Notes under the pieces: generated by a model | The model's database searches: none | What the model was told of the DNA's origin: nothing | Seen by the model: the letters and a program-made list of their open reading frames with translations, nothing else | Shown here: in pieces, positions 7,840 through 16,228 of the stretch | How positions within the stretch are numbered: the first letter of the stretch is position 1 | Layout: each line of letters opens with the position of its first letter | Made by a program: the position numbers and the translations under genes | Source of the DNA: Duganella sp. 1224 | GTDB taxonomy: Bacteria; Pseudomonadota; Gammaproteobacteria; Burkholderiales; Burkholderiaceae_D | DNA: 64,000 bases | Direction of reading: 5' to 3' | Assembly (NCBI RefSeq): GCF_013408245.1 | Contig: NZ_JACBYS010000007.1 | Span: 1 to 64,000, forward strand

Positions 7840-9096
7840 ATGACTGACTTGAAACGTCGCAGTGTATTGGCCGGCGCTGCCGCCGGCGCCGTGGCCATGG
7901 GCGCCACCGCTGCCGTCCGTGCCGCCGAATTCGGCAACCCAGACCGTCCGCCCCAGGGCGCCATCAACTCCAGCGCCATCGCCAACGCCGAGCCGGGCCC
8001 GCAAAACCCGGCGCTGCGCGACCAGATGCCGTCGTTTAACAACCCGCCGGCCACCGACGTCGGCGGCATGGCCATTCCGTGGGCCTCGTTCAACCTGGCG
8101 CACAAGCGCATCCAGGACGGCGGCTGGGCACGCGAGGTGACCACCAAGGCCTTCCCGATTTCCAAGGACATCGCCGGCGTCAACATGCGCCTCGGCCCGG
8201 GCGGCGTGCGCGAGCTGCACTGGCACCAGCAGGCCGAGTGGGCCATCATGGTCAGCGGCGAGGTGCGTATCACCACCATCGACAGCCACGGCCGCGCCGA
8301 GGTGTCGGACGTCAAGGCCGGCGACCTGTGGTACTTCCCGCCCGGCCTGCCGCACTCGCTGCAGGGCCTGGGCGCCAACGGCGGCGAATTCGTGCTGGCC
8401 TTCGACAACGGCTCGGCCGGCGAATTCAACACGCTGATGGTGTCCGACTGGCTGGCGCACACGCCGCCGGACATCCTGGCGCAGAACTTCGGCGTGCCGG
8501 CCGACAAGTTCAAGAACATCCCGCTGGAACAGCTGTGGATCTACCAGGGCGCGCCGGCCGGCCCGCTGGCCGCGGCCCAGGCGTATTCGGCCTCGTCGGC
8601 CGGCCGTCCCGACCATCCGTTCATCTTCCGCACCGGCGCCATGGCGCCGACCGCGCGCCAGCCGGGCGGCGAGGTCAAGATCATCGACAGCAGCAACTTC
8701 CCGGTGTCGAAAACCGTGGCCGCCGCCATCGTCACGCTGCGCCCGGGCGGCCTGCGCGAGATGCACTGGCACCCGGACGCCGATGAATGGCAATACTTCA
8801 TCCAGGGCCAGGGCCGCATGACGGTGTTCGACACCGGCCCGGCGGCGCAGACCGTCGACTTCAACCCCGGCGACGTCGGCTACGTGCAGAAGAACCTCGG
8901 CCACTACATCAAGAACACCGGCAACACCGACCTGGTGTTCCTGGAGCTGTTCAAGTCCGACCACTTCTCCGAGGTGACGCTGTCGCAGTGGCTGGCCAAC
9001 ACGCCGCGCCAGCTGGTCAAGGAGCACCTGCGCGTCGACGACGCCACCCTCGACGTCATTCACAAGCTGAAGGACCGTCGCGACGTGCTGGCCTGA
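7840..9096 (+). CDS. oxdC: Tat-exported bicupin oxalate decarboxylase
   Basis: Converts oxalate to formate and CO2 using Mn(II). The 418-residue protein has a twin-arginine leader (KRRSVLAGAAAGAVAM) and two cupin domains. Metal ligands are all present: H127, H129, E133, H172 in the first cupin (RELHWHQQAEW, LPHS) and H309, H311, E316, H355 in the second (REMHWHPDADEW, GHY). The active-site lid, SENST in Bacillus subtilis OxdC, reads GEFNT here (194-198); the catalytic lid Glu is kept as E195, which favours decarboxylase over oxidase activity. AGGAGA precedes the start. An Nramp metal transporter follows 78 bases later on the same strand, in keeping with a Mn requirement. A secreted oxalate-degrading role suits a plant- or soil-associated bacterium. 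Confidence 0.9.
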   Translation: MTDLKRRSVLAGAAAGAVAMGATAAVRAAEFGNPDRPPQGAINSSAIANAEPGPQNPALRDQMPSFNNPPATDVGGMAIPWASFNLAHKRIQDGGWAREVTTKAFPISKDIAGVNMRLGPGGVRELHWHQQAEWAIMVSGEVRITTIDSHGRAEVSDVKAGDLWYFPPGLPHSLQGLGANGGEFVLAFDNGSAGEFNTLMVSDWLAHTPPDILAQNFGVPADKFKNIPLEQLWIYQGAPAGPLAAAQAYSASSAGRPDHPFIFRTGAMAPTARQPGGEVKIIDSSNFPVSKTVAAAIVTLRPGGLREMHWHPDADEWQYFIQGQGRMTVFDTGPAAQTVDFNPGDVGYVQKNLGHYIKNTGNTDLVFLELFKSDHFSEVTLSQWLANTPRQLVKEHLRVDDATLDVIHKLKDRRDVLA

Positions 9097-9174
9097 GCCC
9101 GCCGTCCCGCCCGGCCGCGCCCGCCCCGGCGGCGCGCGGCCGGCTGATCCCAGAACGCCACCGGAGACCCGCCC

Positions 9175-10443
9175 ATGTTAGCCGCCCTCGACAGCAATGC
9201 CACCGTCGCCGCCATGCGCGACAGCCTCGACCACCCGCGCCGCAACCTGCGCTCGCTGCTGGCGTTTGCCGGCCCGGCCGTCATCGCCTCGGTGGCCTAC
9301 ATGGACCCGGGCAACTTCGCCACCAACATCCAGGCCGGCTCCACCTATGGCTACCAGCTGCTGTGGGTGGTGGCGCTGGCCAGCCTGGTGTCGATGCTGT
9401 TCCAGGCCATGTCGGCCAAGCTCGGCATCGTCACCGGCCGCAGCCTGGCCGAACTGTGCCGCGACGAGTTCCCGCGCCCGGTGGTGATCGCCATGTGGAT
9501 CGGCTCGGAAATCGCCGCCATGGCCACCGACCTGGCCGAATTCATGGGCGGCGCGCTCGGCATCTCGCTGCTGTTCCACATCGCGCTCGGCTGGGGCCTG
9601 CTGATCACCGGCGTGGTCACCTACGCCATCCTGTCGCTCGACAAGGCCGGCTTCCGGCCGCTGGAAATCGTCATCGCCGCGCTGGTCGCGGTGATCGGCC
9701 TCAGCTACCTGGCCGAGCTGGTCATCACGCCGCCCGACTGGCACGCGGCGCTGTTCCACAGCGTGGTGCCGCAGCTGCACGGCAAGGACGCGCTGATGCT
9801 GGCGGTCGGCATTGTCGGCGCCACCATCATGCCGCACTCGATTTATCTGCACTCCGGCCTGACGCAGAACCGCGCGCCGGCGCGCAACGACGAACAACGC
9901 CAGCGCCTGGTGCGCTTTTCCAACCGCGAGGTGATGATCGCGCTGGGCCTGGCCGGCCTGGTCAACATGGCCATGGTGGCCATGTCCGCCAACGCCTTCA
10001 GCAAGACCGCGCCCGGCATCGCCGACATCACCGCCGCCTACCAGACGCTGGCGCCGGCGCTGGGCGCCGGCGCCGCGCTGCTGTTCCTGGTGTCGCTGCT
10101 GGCCTCGGGCATTTCCAGCTCGGTGGTGGGCACCATGGCCGGCCAGAACATCATGCAGGGCTTCGTCGGCTTCCGCATTCCGCTGCTGGCGCGGCGCCTG
10201 ATCACCATGGTGCCGGCGGTGCTGGTGTGCCTGACCGCCAATCCGATGAGCGCGATGATCGACAGCCAGATCGTGCTCAGCATCGTGCTGCCGGTGCCGC
10301 TGATTGCGCTGGTGGTGCTGTCGTCGCGCCGCTCGGTGATGGGCCGCTTTACCGCCAGCCGCCGCCAGACCGTGGCGGCGACGCTGGCCACCGCCGCCAT
10401 CGTCGCCCTCAACGTGGCGCTGCTGTGGCAGGCGCTGGCGTGA
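9175..10443 (+). CDS. mntH: Nramp-family Mn2+/divalent metal importer
   Basis: A 422-residue inner-membrane proton-coupled metal transporter with about eleven helices. The metal-binding signatures are intact: D44-P-G-N47 in the first helix (VAYMDPGNFATN) and M219-P-H221 in the sixth (GATIMPHSIYLHS). These residues coordinate Mn2+ or Fe2+ in the family. GGAGA precedes the ATG. It lies directly downstream of the Mn-dependent oxalate decarboxylase and is likely co-transcribed, which suggests the importer keeps the enzyme's metal supply. One caution is that the enzyme is exported by Tat, normally folded with cofactor, so metal would be loaded in the cytoplasm; the pairing then makes sense. It converges on the LysR gene with a 5-base gap. 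Confidence 0.9.
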   Translation: MLAALDSNATVAAMRDSLDHPRRNLRSLLAFAGPAVIASVAYMDPGNFATNIQAGSTYGYQLLWVVALASLVSMLFQAMSAKLGIVTGRSLAELCRDEFPRPVVIAMWIGSEIAAMATDLAEFMGGALGISLLFHIALGWGLLITGVVTYAILSLDKAGFRPLEIVIAALVAVIGLSYLAELVITPPDWHAALFHSVVPQLHGKDALMLAVGIVGATIMPHSIYLHSGLTQNRAPARNDEQRQRLVRFSNREVMIALGLAGLVNMAMVAMSANAFSKTAPGIADITAAYQTLAPALGAGAALLFLVSLLASGISSSVVGTMAGQNIMQGFVGFRIPLLARRLITMVPAVLVCLTANPMSAMIDSQIVLSIVLPVPLIALVVLSSRRSVMGRFTASRRQTVAATLATAAIVALNVALLWQALA

Positions 10444-10448
10444 AGCGC

Positions 10449-11363
10449 TTACAGTTCGGTCAGGGGGGCCAAGCGCAGCGGCGCCTCGGCCAGCAGGAAC
10501 TGGCGGAATTCGCGCACCGCCGGCGGCAACGGCCGGTCGGTGCAGTGGACGATGTGCCACTGGCGCTTGATCGGCAAGCCCTGCACCGGCAGCACCGTCA
10601 TCAGGCCGGCGCGCACGTCGGCCTGCACCTCCTGCGCCGACAGCAGGCTGACGCCCATGCCGGCGATCACCGACTGGCGGATCGCCTCGCTGCTGCCCAG
10701 CTCCATGTAGCGCGGCGGCGTCGGCAGGTGCAGGAAGGCGTCGTCGGCGACGATGCGGGTGTCGGTGCCGCTTTCGCGCACCAGCAGGCGCTCGCCGGCG
10801 ATGCGCGCCAGCGGGAGGTCGCGCTCGGCGGCCAGCGGGTGCATCGCGGCCGCCACCAGCACGAAGGGATTGGCGGCGAACGACTCCGCTTGCAGGTTCG
10901 GCAAGTCCGGCGCGCGCACCATCACCGCCAGGTCCAGCTGGTCGGCGCGCAGCATGGTCACCAGCTGCTCGCGCGGCCGCACCTGCATGTCCAGCTCGAC
11001 GCCGGCGTGCTCGCGCATGAAGGCGTTGATCAGGTGCGGAAAGAAGCGGCTGCCCGAGGTGATCAGGCCGACGCGCAGGCGCTGCACGGCGCCGCTCATC
11101 AGGTCGGCCAGCGACTGCTCGGCGGCGTTGAGGTCGGCCAGGATCACCTGGCAATGGCGCAGCACCAGCGAGCCGCCCTCGGTCAGCGCGATGCGCTTGC
11201 CGCTGTGCTCGAACAGCGGCAGGCCGGCCAGGCCCTCCATCTGCTTGATCTGCATCGACACCGCGGGCTGGGTCAGGTGCAAGTCCTCGGCCGCGCGCGA
11301 AAAGCTCAGGTTGCGCGCCACACTTTCAAAGATTTTAATCTGACGTAACGTTATATGTTTCAT
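10449..11363 (-). CDS. LysR-family transcriptional regulator (CbbR-like)
   Basis: A 304-residue LysR regulator. The winged helix-turn-helix occupies residues 1-60 (LRQIKIFESVARNLSFSRAA, then LTQPAVSMQIKQMEGLAGLP), with the effector-binding domain after it. The N-terminal sequence resembles CbbR-type regulators, but no Calvin-cycle gene is near. The start at 11363 has AAGGAGA nine bases upstream; longer in-frame extensions lack the family start. It converges with mntH and diverges from the S9 peptidase, so its target could be the peptidase or genes elsewhere. Link to oxalate or manganese is possible but unproven. Confidence 0.85.
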   Translation of the reverse strand: MKHITLRQIKIFESVARNLSFSRAAEDLHLTQPAVSMQIKQMEGLAGLPLFEHSGKRIALTEGGSLVLRHCQVILADLNAAEQSLADLMSGAVQRLRVGLITSGSRFFPHLINAFMREHAGVELDMQVRPREQLVTMLRADQLDLAVMVRAPDLPNLQAESFAANPFVLVAAAMHPLAAERDLPLARIAGERLLVRESGTDTRIVADDAFLHLPTPPRYMELGSSEAIRQSVIAGMGVSLLSAQEVQADVRAGLMTVLPVQGLPIKRQWHIVHCTDRPLPPAVREFRQFLLAEAPLRLAPLTEL

Positions 11364-11551
11364 CGGGGATTGGTCTCCTTCCGCCGCCAAGTGTAGACGG
11401 CTTTGCCTGCCGCACGCATCTCCCGGTTGGGCAGCAGCCTGTCGGGCTATTCTACCGTTCATCGCCGCCTGGCGCAGGCTGTCGCCCCGCCGCGGCAAGG
11501 GCGTGTTAAATTGCTATTCTTGGTCTTCCATCCACCCACGATGAGGTTTCC

Positions 11552-13564
11552 ATGATGCGCTACGCCCTGCCTGCCTTGCTGCTTGCCAGTATCTTGCCTG
11601 CACACGCCCAGTCCCCCGCCGCCGACGTGCCGCTGATCGAGCGCGGCAAGATTTTCGGCAACCCGACCAAGACCGCCGCCAAGCTCAGCCCGGACGGCAA
11701 GTGGCTGACCTGGATCGCGCCGCGCGACGGCTTGCTCAATCTGTGGGTGGCGCCGGCCAACAAGCTGGCCGACGCCAGGCCGCTGACCGACGAAAAGACG
11801 CGGCCGATCCGCAGCAGCTTCTGGTCGCCGGATTCGCAGTCGGTGCTGTTCATCCAGGACAAGGGCGGCGACGAGAACTTCCTGCTGTATGGCGTCAACG
11901 TGGTCAGCGGCAAGCAGACCAACTACACGCCGTTTGAGAAAACCCGCGCCCAGGTGCTACAGATCAGCAACAAGGTCAAGGACCGCATCCTGGTCGGCGT
12001 CAACAACCGCGACCCGCGCTGGCACGACGTCTACAGCCTCGACCTGGCCAGCGGCAAGCTGACGCTGGTGCTGAAGAACGAGGGCTACGCCGGCTACCTG
12101 GCCGACGACCAGCTCAGGCTACGCATCGCCGAAAAGGCGCGCGACGACGGCGGCACCAGCTACTTCCGCATCACCGACGGCAAGATCGACAGCACGCCGC
12201 TGACCGAGGTCGGGCTGGACGATTCGCAGACCACCAACGCCTGGGGCTTCACCGCCGACGGCAAGACGCTGTACTGGACCGACGCCCGCAACCGCAACAC
12301 CGCCGCGCTGATCGCCCAGGACGTGGCCACCGGCAAGACCACCGTTGTCGCCGAGGACGCCCGCGCCGACATCGGCGGCGCCCTGCCGGACAAGCGGACC
12401 GGCCGCCTGCTGGCCTACAGCGTCGACTACCTGAAGCCGGAATACGTGGCGCTGTCCAACGACCTCAAGGCCGATCTGGACTACCTGAAGAAACACACCA
12501 AGGGCCAGTTCTTCATCACCTCGCGCACCGACGCCGACGACAAGTGGCTGGTGGCGGTCGATCCCGTCACCGCGCCGGCCTCGACCTGGCTGTACGAGCG
12601 CAAGGGCAAGAAGCTGACCCAGCTCTACGTCAGCCGCCCGGAACTGGAAGGGGCGCCGCTGGTGGCCATGCATCCGCAGGAAATCAAGGCGCGCGACGGG
12701 CTGACGCTGGTGTCCTACCTGACGCTGCCGAAGGCGGCCGATCCGCAGGGCACGGGCAAGGCCGCGCGGCCGGTGCCGATGGTGCTGCTGGTGCACGGCG
12801 GGCCGTGGGCGCGCGACGGCTACGGCTACAACAGCTATCACCAGTGGCTGGCCAACCGCGGCTACGCGGTGCTGTCGGTGAACTACCGCGGCTCGACCGG
12901 CTTCGGCAAGAAGTTCATCTCGGCCGGCGACCTGCAGTGGGGCCGCAAGATGCATGACGACCTGATCGACGCGGTCGCCTGGGCGGTGCAACAGGGCGTG
13001 ACCACGCCGGACAAGGTGGCCATCATGGGCGGCTCGTACGGCGGCTACGCCACGCTGGCCGGGCTGACCTTCACGCCAACCACGTTCGCCTGCGGCGTCG
13101 ACATCGTCGGCCCGTCCAACCTGTTCACGCTGCTGCAGACGATACCGCCATACTGGGAGGCCGGCAAGCAGCAGTTCTACAAGCGCATGGGCGACCCCAC
13201 CACCGAGGATGGCAAGGCGCTGCTGAAGGAACGTTCGCCGCTCAACTTCGCCGCCAACATTCAGCGGCCGCTGCTGATCGGCCAGGGCGCCAACGACCCG
13301 CGCGTCAACGTCCGCGAGTCGGAGCAGATCGTGGCGGCGATGGCGGCCAAAAACATCCCGGTCACCTACGTCGAGTTCCCGGACGAAGGCCACGGCTTCG
13401 CGCGCCCGGTCAACAACATCGCCTTCAACGCGGTGACCGAGAACTTCCTGGCCAAGTGCCTCAACGGCCGCGCCGAGCCGATCGGCAACGCCCTCAAGGC
13501 CTCGACCGCGCAGGTCAAGCACGGCGCCGAATTCGCCCCCGGCCTGGCCGACGCCATCAAGTAA
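11552..13564 (+). CDS. secreted S9-family (prolyl oligopeptidase-like) peptidase
   Basis: A 670-residue exported serine peptidase. Residues 1-19 form a signal peptide ending AHA. Residues 20-380 are a beta-propeller region with repeats such as LSPDGKWLTWIAPRDG and FWSPDSQSVLF. The C-terminal alpha/beta hydrolase domain has the catalytic triad S495 (GGSYGGYA), D582 (GANDPRV) and H614 (DEGHGF). This is the dipeptidyl-peptidase/acylaminoacyl-peptidase type, which trims short peptides in the periplasm. GAGG lies upstream of the ATG. A small hairpin at 13583-13603 follows the gene. Confidence 0.9.
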   Translation: MMRYALPALLLASILPAHAQSPAADVPLIERGKIFGNPTKTAAKLSPDGKWLTWIAPRDGLLNLWVAPANKLADARPLTDEKTRPIRSSFWSPDSQSVLFIQDKGGDENFLLYGVNVVSGKQTNYTPFEKTRAQVLQISNKVKDRILVGVNNRDPRWHDVYSLDLASGKLTLVLKNEGYAGYLADDQLRLRIAEKARDDGGTSYFRITDGKIDSTPLTEVGLDDSQTTNAWGFTADGKTLYWTDARNRNTAALIAQDVATGKTTVVAEDARADIGGALPDKRTGRLLAYSVDYLKPEYVALSNDLKADLDYLKKHTKGQFFITSRTDADDKWLVAVDPVTAPASTWLYERKGKKLTQLYVSRPELEGAPLVAMHPQEIKARDGLTLVSYLTLPKAADPQGTGKAARPVPMVLLVHGGPWARDGYGYNSYHQWLANRGYAVLSVNYRGSTGFGKKFISAGDLQWGRKMHDDLIDAVAWAVQQGVTTPDKVAIMGGSYGGYATLAGLTFTPTTFACGVDIVGPSNLFTLLQTIPPYWEAGKQQFYKRMGDPTTEDGKALLKERSPLNFAANIQRPLLIGQGANDPRVNVRESEQIVAAMAAKNIPVTYVEFPDEGHGFARPVNNIAFNAVTENFLAKCLNGRAEPIGNALKASTAQVKHGAEFAPGLADAIK

Positions 13565-13582
13565 GACCATCGCGCTTGCGCG

Positions 13583-13603
13583 GCCTCAGTGGCATGCTGA
13601 GGC
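13583..13603 (+). terminator. hairpin after S9 peptidase
   Basis: GCCTCAG and CTGAGGC pair around a 7-base loop, 19 bases after the stop codon. No T-run follows, so termination would be weak or need Rho. Confidence 0.35.
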
Positions 13604-13651
13604 ACGCACGCTACGCTGGCGGTATTCCCCTGCCGCCAGCGATGGTCCACA

Positions 13652-13936
13652 ATGCCAATCCAGTCCTTCAAATGCCGCGACACAGAAAAAGTGTTCACTG
13701 GCATCCGCGTAGCGCGCTTCGCGCAGTTTCACGCTGTGGTCGAGCGCAAGCTGCGGCAACTCAACATTGCAAACACCTTGGATGAGTTGCGCAGCCCGGC
13801 CGGCAACCATCTGGAAGCGCTGGCCGGCAACAGGCAAGGACAACACAGCATTCGCATTAACAAGCGATACCGGGTTTGCTTCATCTGGACCGCCGCCGGT
13901 CCGACTGAGGTCGAGGTGATCGACTATCACAGCTAA
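13652..13936 (+). CDS. higB: HigB-type RelE-superfamily toxin
   Basis: A 94-residue toxin of a type II toxin-antitoxin pair. The core matches HigB/RelE ribosome-dependent mRNA interferases: FHAVVERKLRQLNIANTLDE, RSPAGNHLEAL, GQHSIRINKRYRVCFIW and VEVIDYH. The basic stretch SIRINKRYR and the terminal DYH are typical active-site elements. The antitoxin gene begins 11 bases after its stop, the toxin-first order characteristic of higBA. The pair is inserted between the S9 peptidase and a LacI gene. Confidence 0.9.
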   Translation: MPIQSFKCRDTEKVFTGIRVARFAQFHAVVERKLRQLNIANTLDELRSPAGNHLEALAGNRQGQHSIRINKRYRVCFIWTAAGPTEVEVIDYHS

Positions 13937-13947
13937 TCGAGGCCAAC

Positions 13948-14244
13948 ATGATCGAAGACAAAATGCGTCCTATTCACCCCGGCGAAATCCTGCGCGAGGA
14001 TTTCATGGTGCCGCTCAAGATGAAGCCGGCGGCATTCGCAACTGTGCTGGACTTGCCGCTGCCGGTACTTAGCGACGTCCTCAATGAAAAGCGCAGCATA
14101 TCCGCGGAAATCGCCGCGCACATCGTACGGCATTTTGGTGGACACGTGGATTTCTGGCTGCGCCTGCAAAAGAGTTACGACGATAAGACCGCCTCGCTCA
14201 AGCCCGGCCAGCCCGGGCCAGCGAGGCCCGCAGCGTCATCGTGA
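13948..14244 (+). CDS. higA: HigA-type antitoxin with helix-turn-helix
   Basis: A 98-residue HigA-family antitoxin that binds its own operator and neutralises HigB. MRPIHPGEILREDFMVPLKM, the helix-turn-helix region FATVLDLPLPVLSDVLNEKR and FGGHVDFWLRLQKSYD are family hallmarks. The usual end is a short segment after the last motif; here a Pro/Ala-rich tail (KPGQPGPARPAASS) is read through the 3' end of the convergent lacI gene, overlapping it by 47 bases. The tail is probably a by-product of how the cassette is joined to its neighbour. Confidence 0.9.
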   Translation: MIEDKMRPIHPGEILREDFMVPLKMKPAAFATVLDLPLPVLSDVLNEKRSISAEIAAHIVRHFGGHVDFWLRLQKSYDDKTASLKPGQPGPARPAASS

Positions 14245-15211
14245 CCGGGTAGTTGCGCGTCACCGGGCGCTGCAGGTCGTAGCAGCGGTTCAGCAGGTCG
14301 CTGACGCCGTTCTGTGTCATTTCGCGCCACGGCATGTGCACCGTGCTCAGGCGCGGCGCCGAAAACTCCGCGCTCGGCGTGTCGTCGTAGCCGATCACCG
14401 AAATCTCGTGCGGCACGCGGATGCCAGCCTCCTGGAAATACGACAACGCCCCCGCCGCCATCTCGTCATTGGCGCAGAACATCGCCGTGCAGCGCCGCCC
14501 CGACTCCACCAGCTCCTTGGCCGCCGACCAGCCGCCGGCCGGCGAAAAATCCTTCTCCACCGACCACATGCCGACGGTGTCCACGCCGGCCGCCGCCAGC
14601 TCCGCCTTGAACGCCGTCACCCGCGCCACGTTGTCCGGCAGGCTGGCCGGCCCGGCCACCACGGCGATCTCGCGGTGCCCGTGATCGAGCAGGGTGCGCG
14701 CCGCGATCTTGCCGCCCAGCTTGTGGTCCACCGTGAAGCACTGCCCGGCGATGCTGTCGAAATGGTGGTTGAGCACCACCACCGGCTTGGGACGCGGCCC
14801 CAGCACCGCCAGGTCCTCCTCCTGCAACACGTTGGTCATCAGGATCAGGCCGTCGCAGCCGCGCTCGACCAGGAACGCCAGCCCCTCCATGGCCTGCTGC
14901 CGGGCCCCGCCCAGCCCGGCGCCGAAGGCCACCACCATGTGCAGCCCGGCCGCCCGCAACTCGGTGTCGATGATCTGCAGGATGGGCGTGTAAAACGTTC
15001 CGCTCAGCACCGGAATGTAGACGCCGATCATCTGGCTGTTGCCGGACAACAGCGTGCGCGCCGCGTGCGACGGCCGGAAGCCCAGCTCGTCGATGGCCGC
15101 CCGCACCTTGGCCAGCGTGGCCGGCGACACCGAGCCCTTGCCGCTGACCACGCGCGATGCCGTGCCCAGCCCCACGCCCGCCAGCCGGGCCACGTCTTTA
15201 ATGGTTGCCAC
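14198..15211 (-). CDS. LacI-family transcriptional regulator
   Basis: A 337-residue repressor with the LacI helix-turn-helix at the very N-terminus (TIKDVARLAGVGLGTASRVV), the hinge helix (SHAARTLLSG) and a periplasmic-binding-protein-like sensor domain. Its start overlaps the end of the upstream polysaccharide deacetylase gene by 14 bases, so the two are translated together. Two palindromes of LacI type (16030-16043 and 16152-16167) lie between the deacetylase and the divergent TonB receptor, and this regulator is the obvious candidate to bind them. The inducer is probably a sugar taken up by the receptor; identity unknown. Confidence 0.9.
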   Translation of the reverse strand: MATIKDVARLAGVGLGTASRVVSGKGSVSPATLAKVRAAIDELGFRPSHAARTLLSGNSQMIGVYIPVLSGTFYTPILQIIDTELRAAGLHMVVAFGAGLGGARQQAMEGLAFLVERGCDGLILMTNVLQEEDLAVLGPRPKPVVVLNHHFDSIAGQCFTVDHKLGGKIAARTLLDHGHREIAVVAGPASLPDNVARVTAFKAELAAAGVDTVGMWSVEKDFSPAGGWSAAKELVESGRRCTAMFCANDEMAAGALSYFQEAGIRVPHEISVIGYDDTPSAEFSAPRLSTVHMPWREMTQNGVSDLLNRCYDLQRPVTRNYPVTMTLRASLARAGRA

Positions 15212-16013
15212 GTTGCGTCTTCACATAAGTCATGATGTTGAGGAAAGTATCGGTCCAGTACAGCTGCCGGTTGGCTGCCAGGTACTGTAGCAGTTCCTCG
15301 TGCGCGGCAGAACTGGTCGTCAGATAGTCGCCGCCCACGCCGTGGAAGGTGAAGTTGACCATGGTGCCCTGCTCGGCCGCCTGCCGCACCAGCGCGATCA
15401 GCTGCTGGCCGCTCAGGCCCTCCGGCGCGTACACGCCCACCGCGTACGGGTTCAGCGTGGCCATCGACGGCGTCACCGCCGCGCCGCCGACCTTGATCGC
15501 CACGAACGACGGCGCGATGGCCGGCAGGTAATCCTGGCCGGCCGCCAGCGTGTCGCCGCACGGCACCGTGTAGGTGCGCTCGCGCTTGCCGTCGATGGCA
15601 TACAGCATGGTGTTGGCCAGCATGACCTGGTCGCGCATCTGCGCCACCGTGGTGGTGTCGAGGTCGCGCTGCGGCTGCACCCAGTCGTGCCCCGGCGCCC
15701 GCCGCGAGCACTGGTGCAACAGGCTGTGGTTGCCCAGCTCGTGGCCGTTGCGCGCCGCCGCCCGCCACTCGGCCAGGCGCCTGTCCACCGCCGGATTCGA
15801 CAGTTGCAGGTAGAAACTGCCCTTCAGCCCTGCCCGGTCCAGCGCCGGGATCGCCACGTCCAGCTGCGAATCGAGGGCGTCGTCATACGCCAGGCTGACC
15901 GCCGCCCGGGCCCCGTGCGGCCATTGGAAAGGTAATCCATTTTGTGCGACCGCCGCACTATTGACGGCGGTGGCCAGCAGCACCGCCAGCAGCGGAAATA
16001 GCGTTTTTTTCAT
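15198..16013 (-). CDS. exported polysaccharide deacetylase (NodB-type)
   Basis: A 271-residue protein with a signal peptide (MKKTLFPLLAVLLATAVNSAAVA). The NodB fold is recognisable by the catalytic acid pair D44-D45 in SLAYDDALDS and by the zinc motif H96-S-L-L-H100. Family members remove N- or O-acetyl groups from chitin, xylan or related polymers. The expected downstream Arg-Pro motif is not obvious; VPCGD may be a variant, so activity is likely but not certain. The start at 16013 is chosen over an upstream in-frame ATG at 16049 because it begins the signal peptide. It is first in an operon with lacI. Confidence 0.75.
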   Translation of the reverse strand: MKKTLFPLLAVLLATAVNSAAVAQNGLPFQWPHGARAAVSLAYDDALDSQLDVAIPALDRAGLKGSFYLQLSNPAVDRRLAEWRAAARNGHELGNHSLLHQCSRRAPGHDWVQPQRDLDTTTVAQMRDQVMLANTMLYAIDGKRERTYTVPCGDTLAAGQDYLPAIAPSFVAIKVGGAAVTPSMATLNPYAVGVYAPEGLSGQQLIALVRQAAEQGTMVNFTFHGVGGDYLTTSSAAHEELLQYLAANRQLYWTDTFLNIMTYVKTQRGNH

Positions 16014-16029
16014 CAAAAGTGTCTCTTTT

Positions 16030-16043
16030 TGGAAACGTTCCCA
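16030..16043. promoter_or_regulatory. LacI-type operator near deacetylase start
   Basis: TGGAAACGTTCCCA has the core GGAAACGTTCC, the classic central-CG LacI/GalR palindrome. It lies 17 bases before the deacetylase ATG. Confidence 0.65.
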
Positions 16044-16151
16044 GATCATGTTGCCTCGCCTCTCTTCCTATGTCAACGAAAACCGGTGCACAATTTTAAG
16101 GCAGGCCAAATTGACTTTGCATTTCAATCAATGCTATATTCGTCACGTTGA

Positions 16152-16167
16152 TTGGAAAGGTTTCCAA
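16152..16167. promoter_or_regulatory. LacI-type operator upstream of TonB receptor
   Basis: TTGGAAA-GG-TTTCCAA is a perfect 7+7 inverted repeat, 62 bases before the receptor ATG. With the copy at 16030 it suggests that one LacI protein controls both divergent units. Confidence 0.65.
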
Positions 16168-16228
16168 GAAAGTTGTTCCAAGCAGCACCCAGACAGCCCA
16201 TAAAAACACAGAGAACACAGGAGATGAC

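Noticed and set aside
8787..11348. 853-residue plus-strand frame crossing the oxalate decarboxylase, mntH and LysR genes
   Set aside because: It spans three well-supported genes in other frames and has no domain of its own.
10449..11363. CbbR regulator of a Calvin-cycle operon
   Set aside because: The N-terminal resemblance is only at family level, and no RuBisCO or related gene is in the window.
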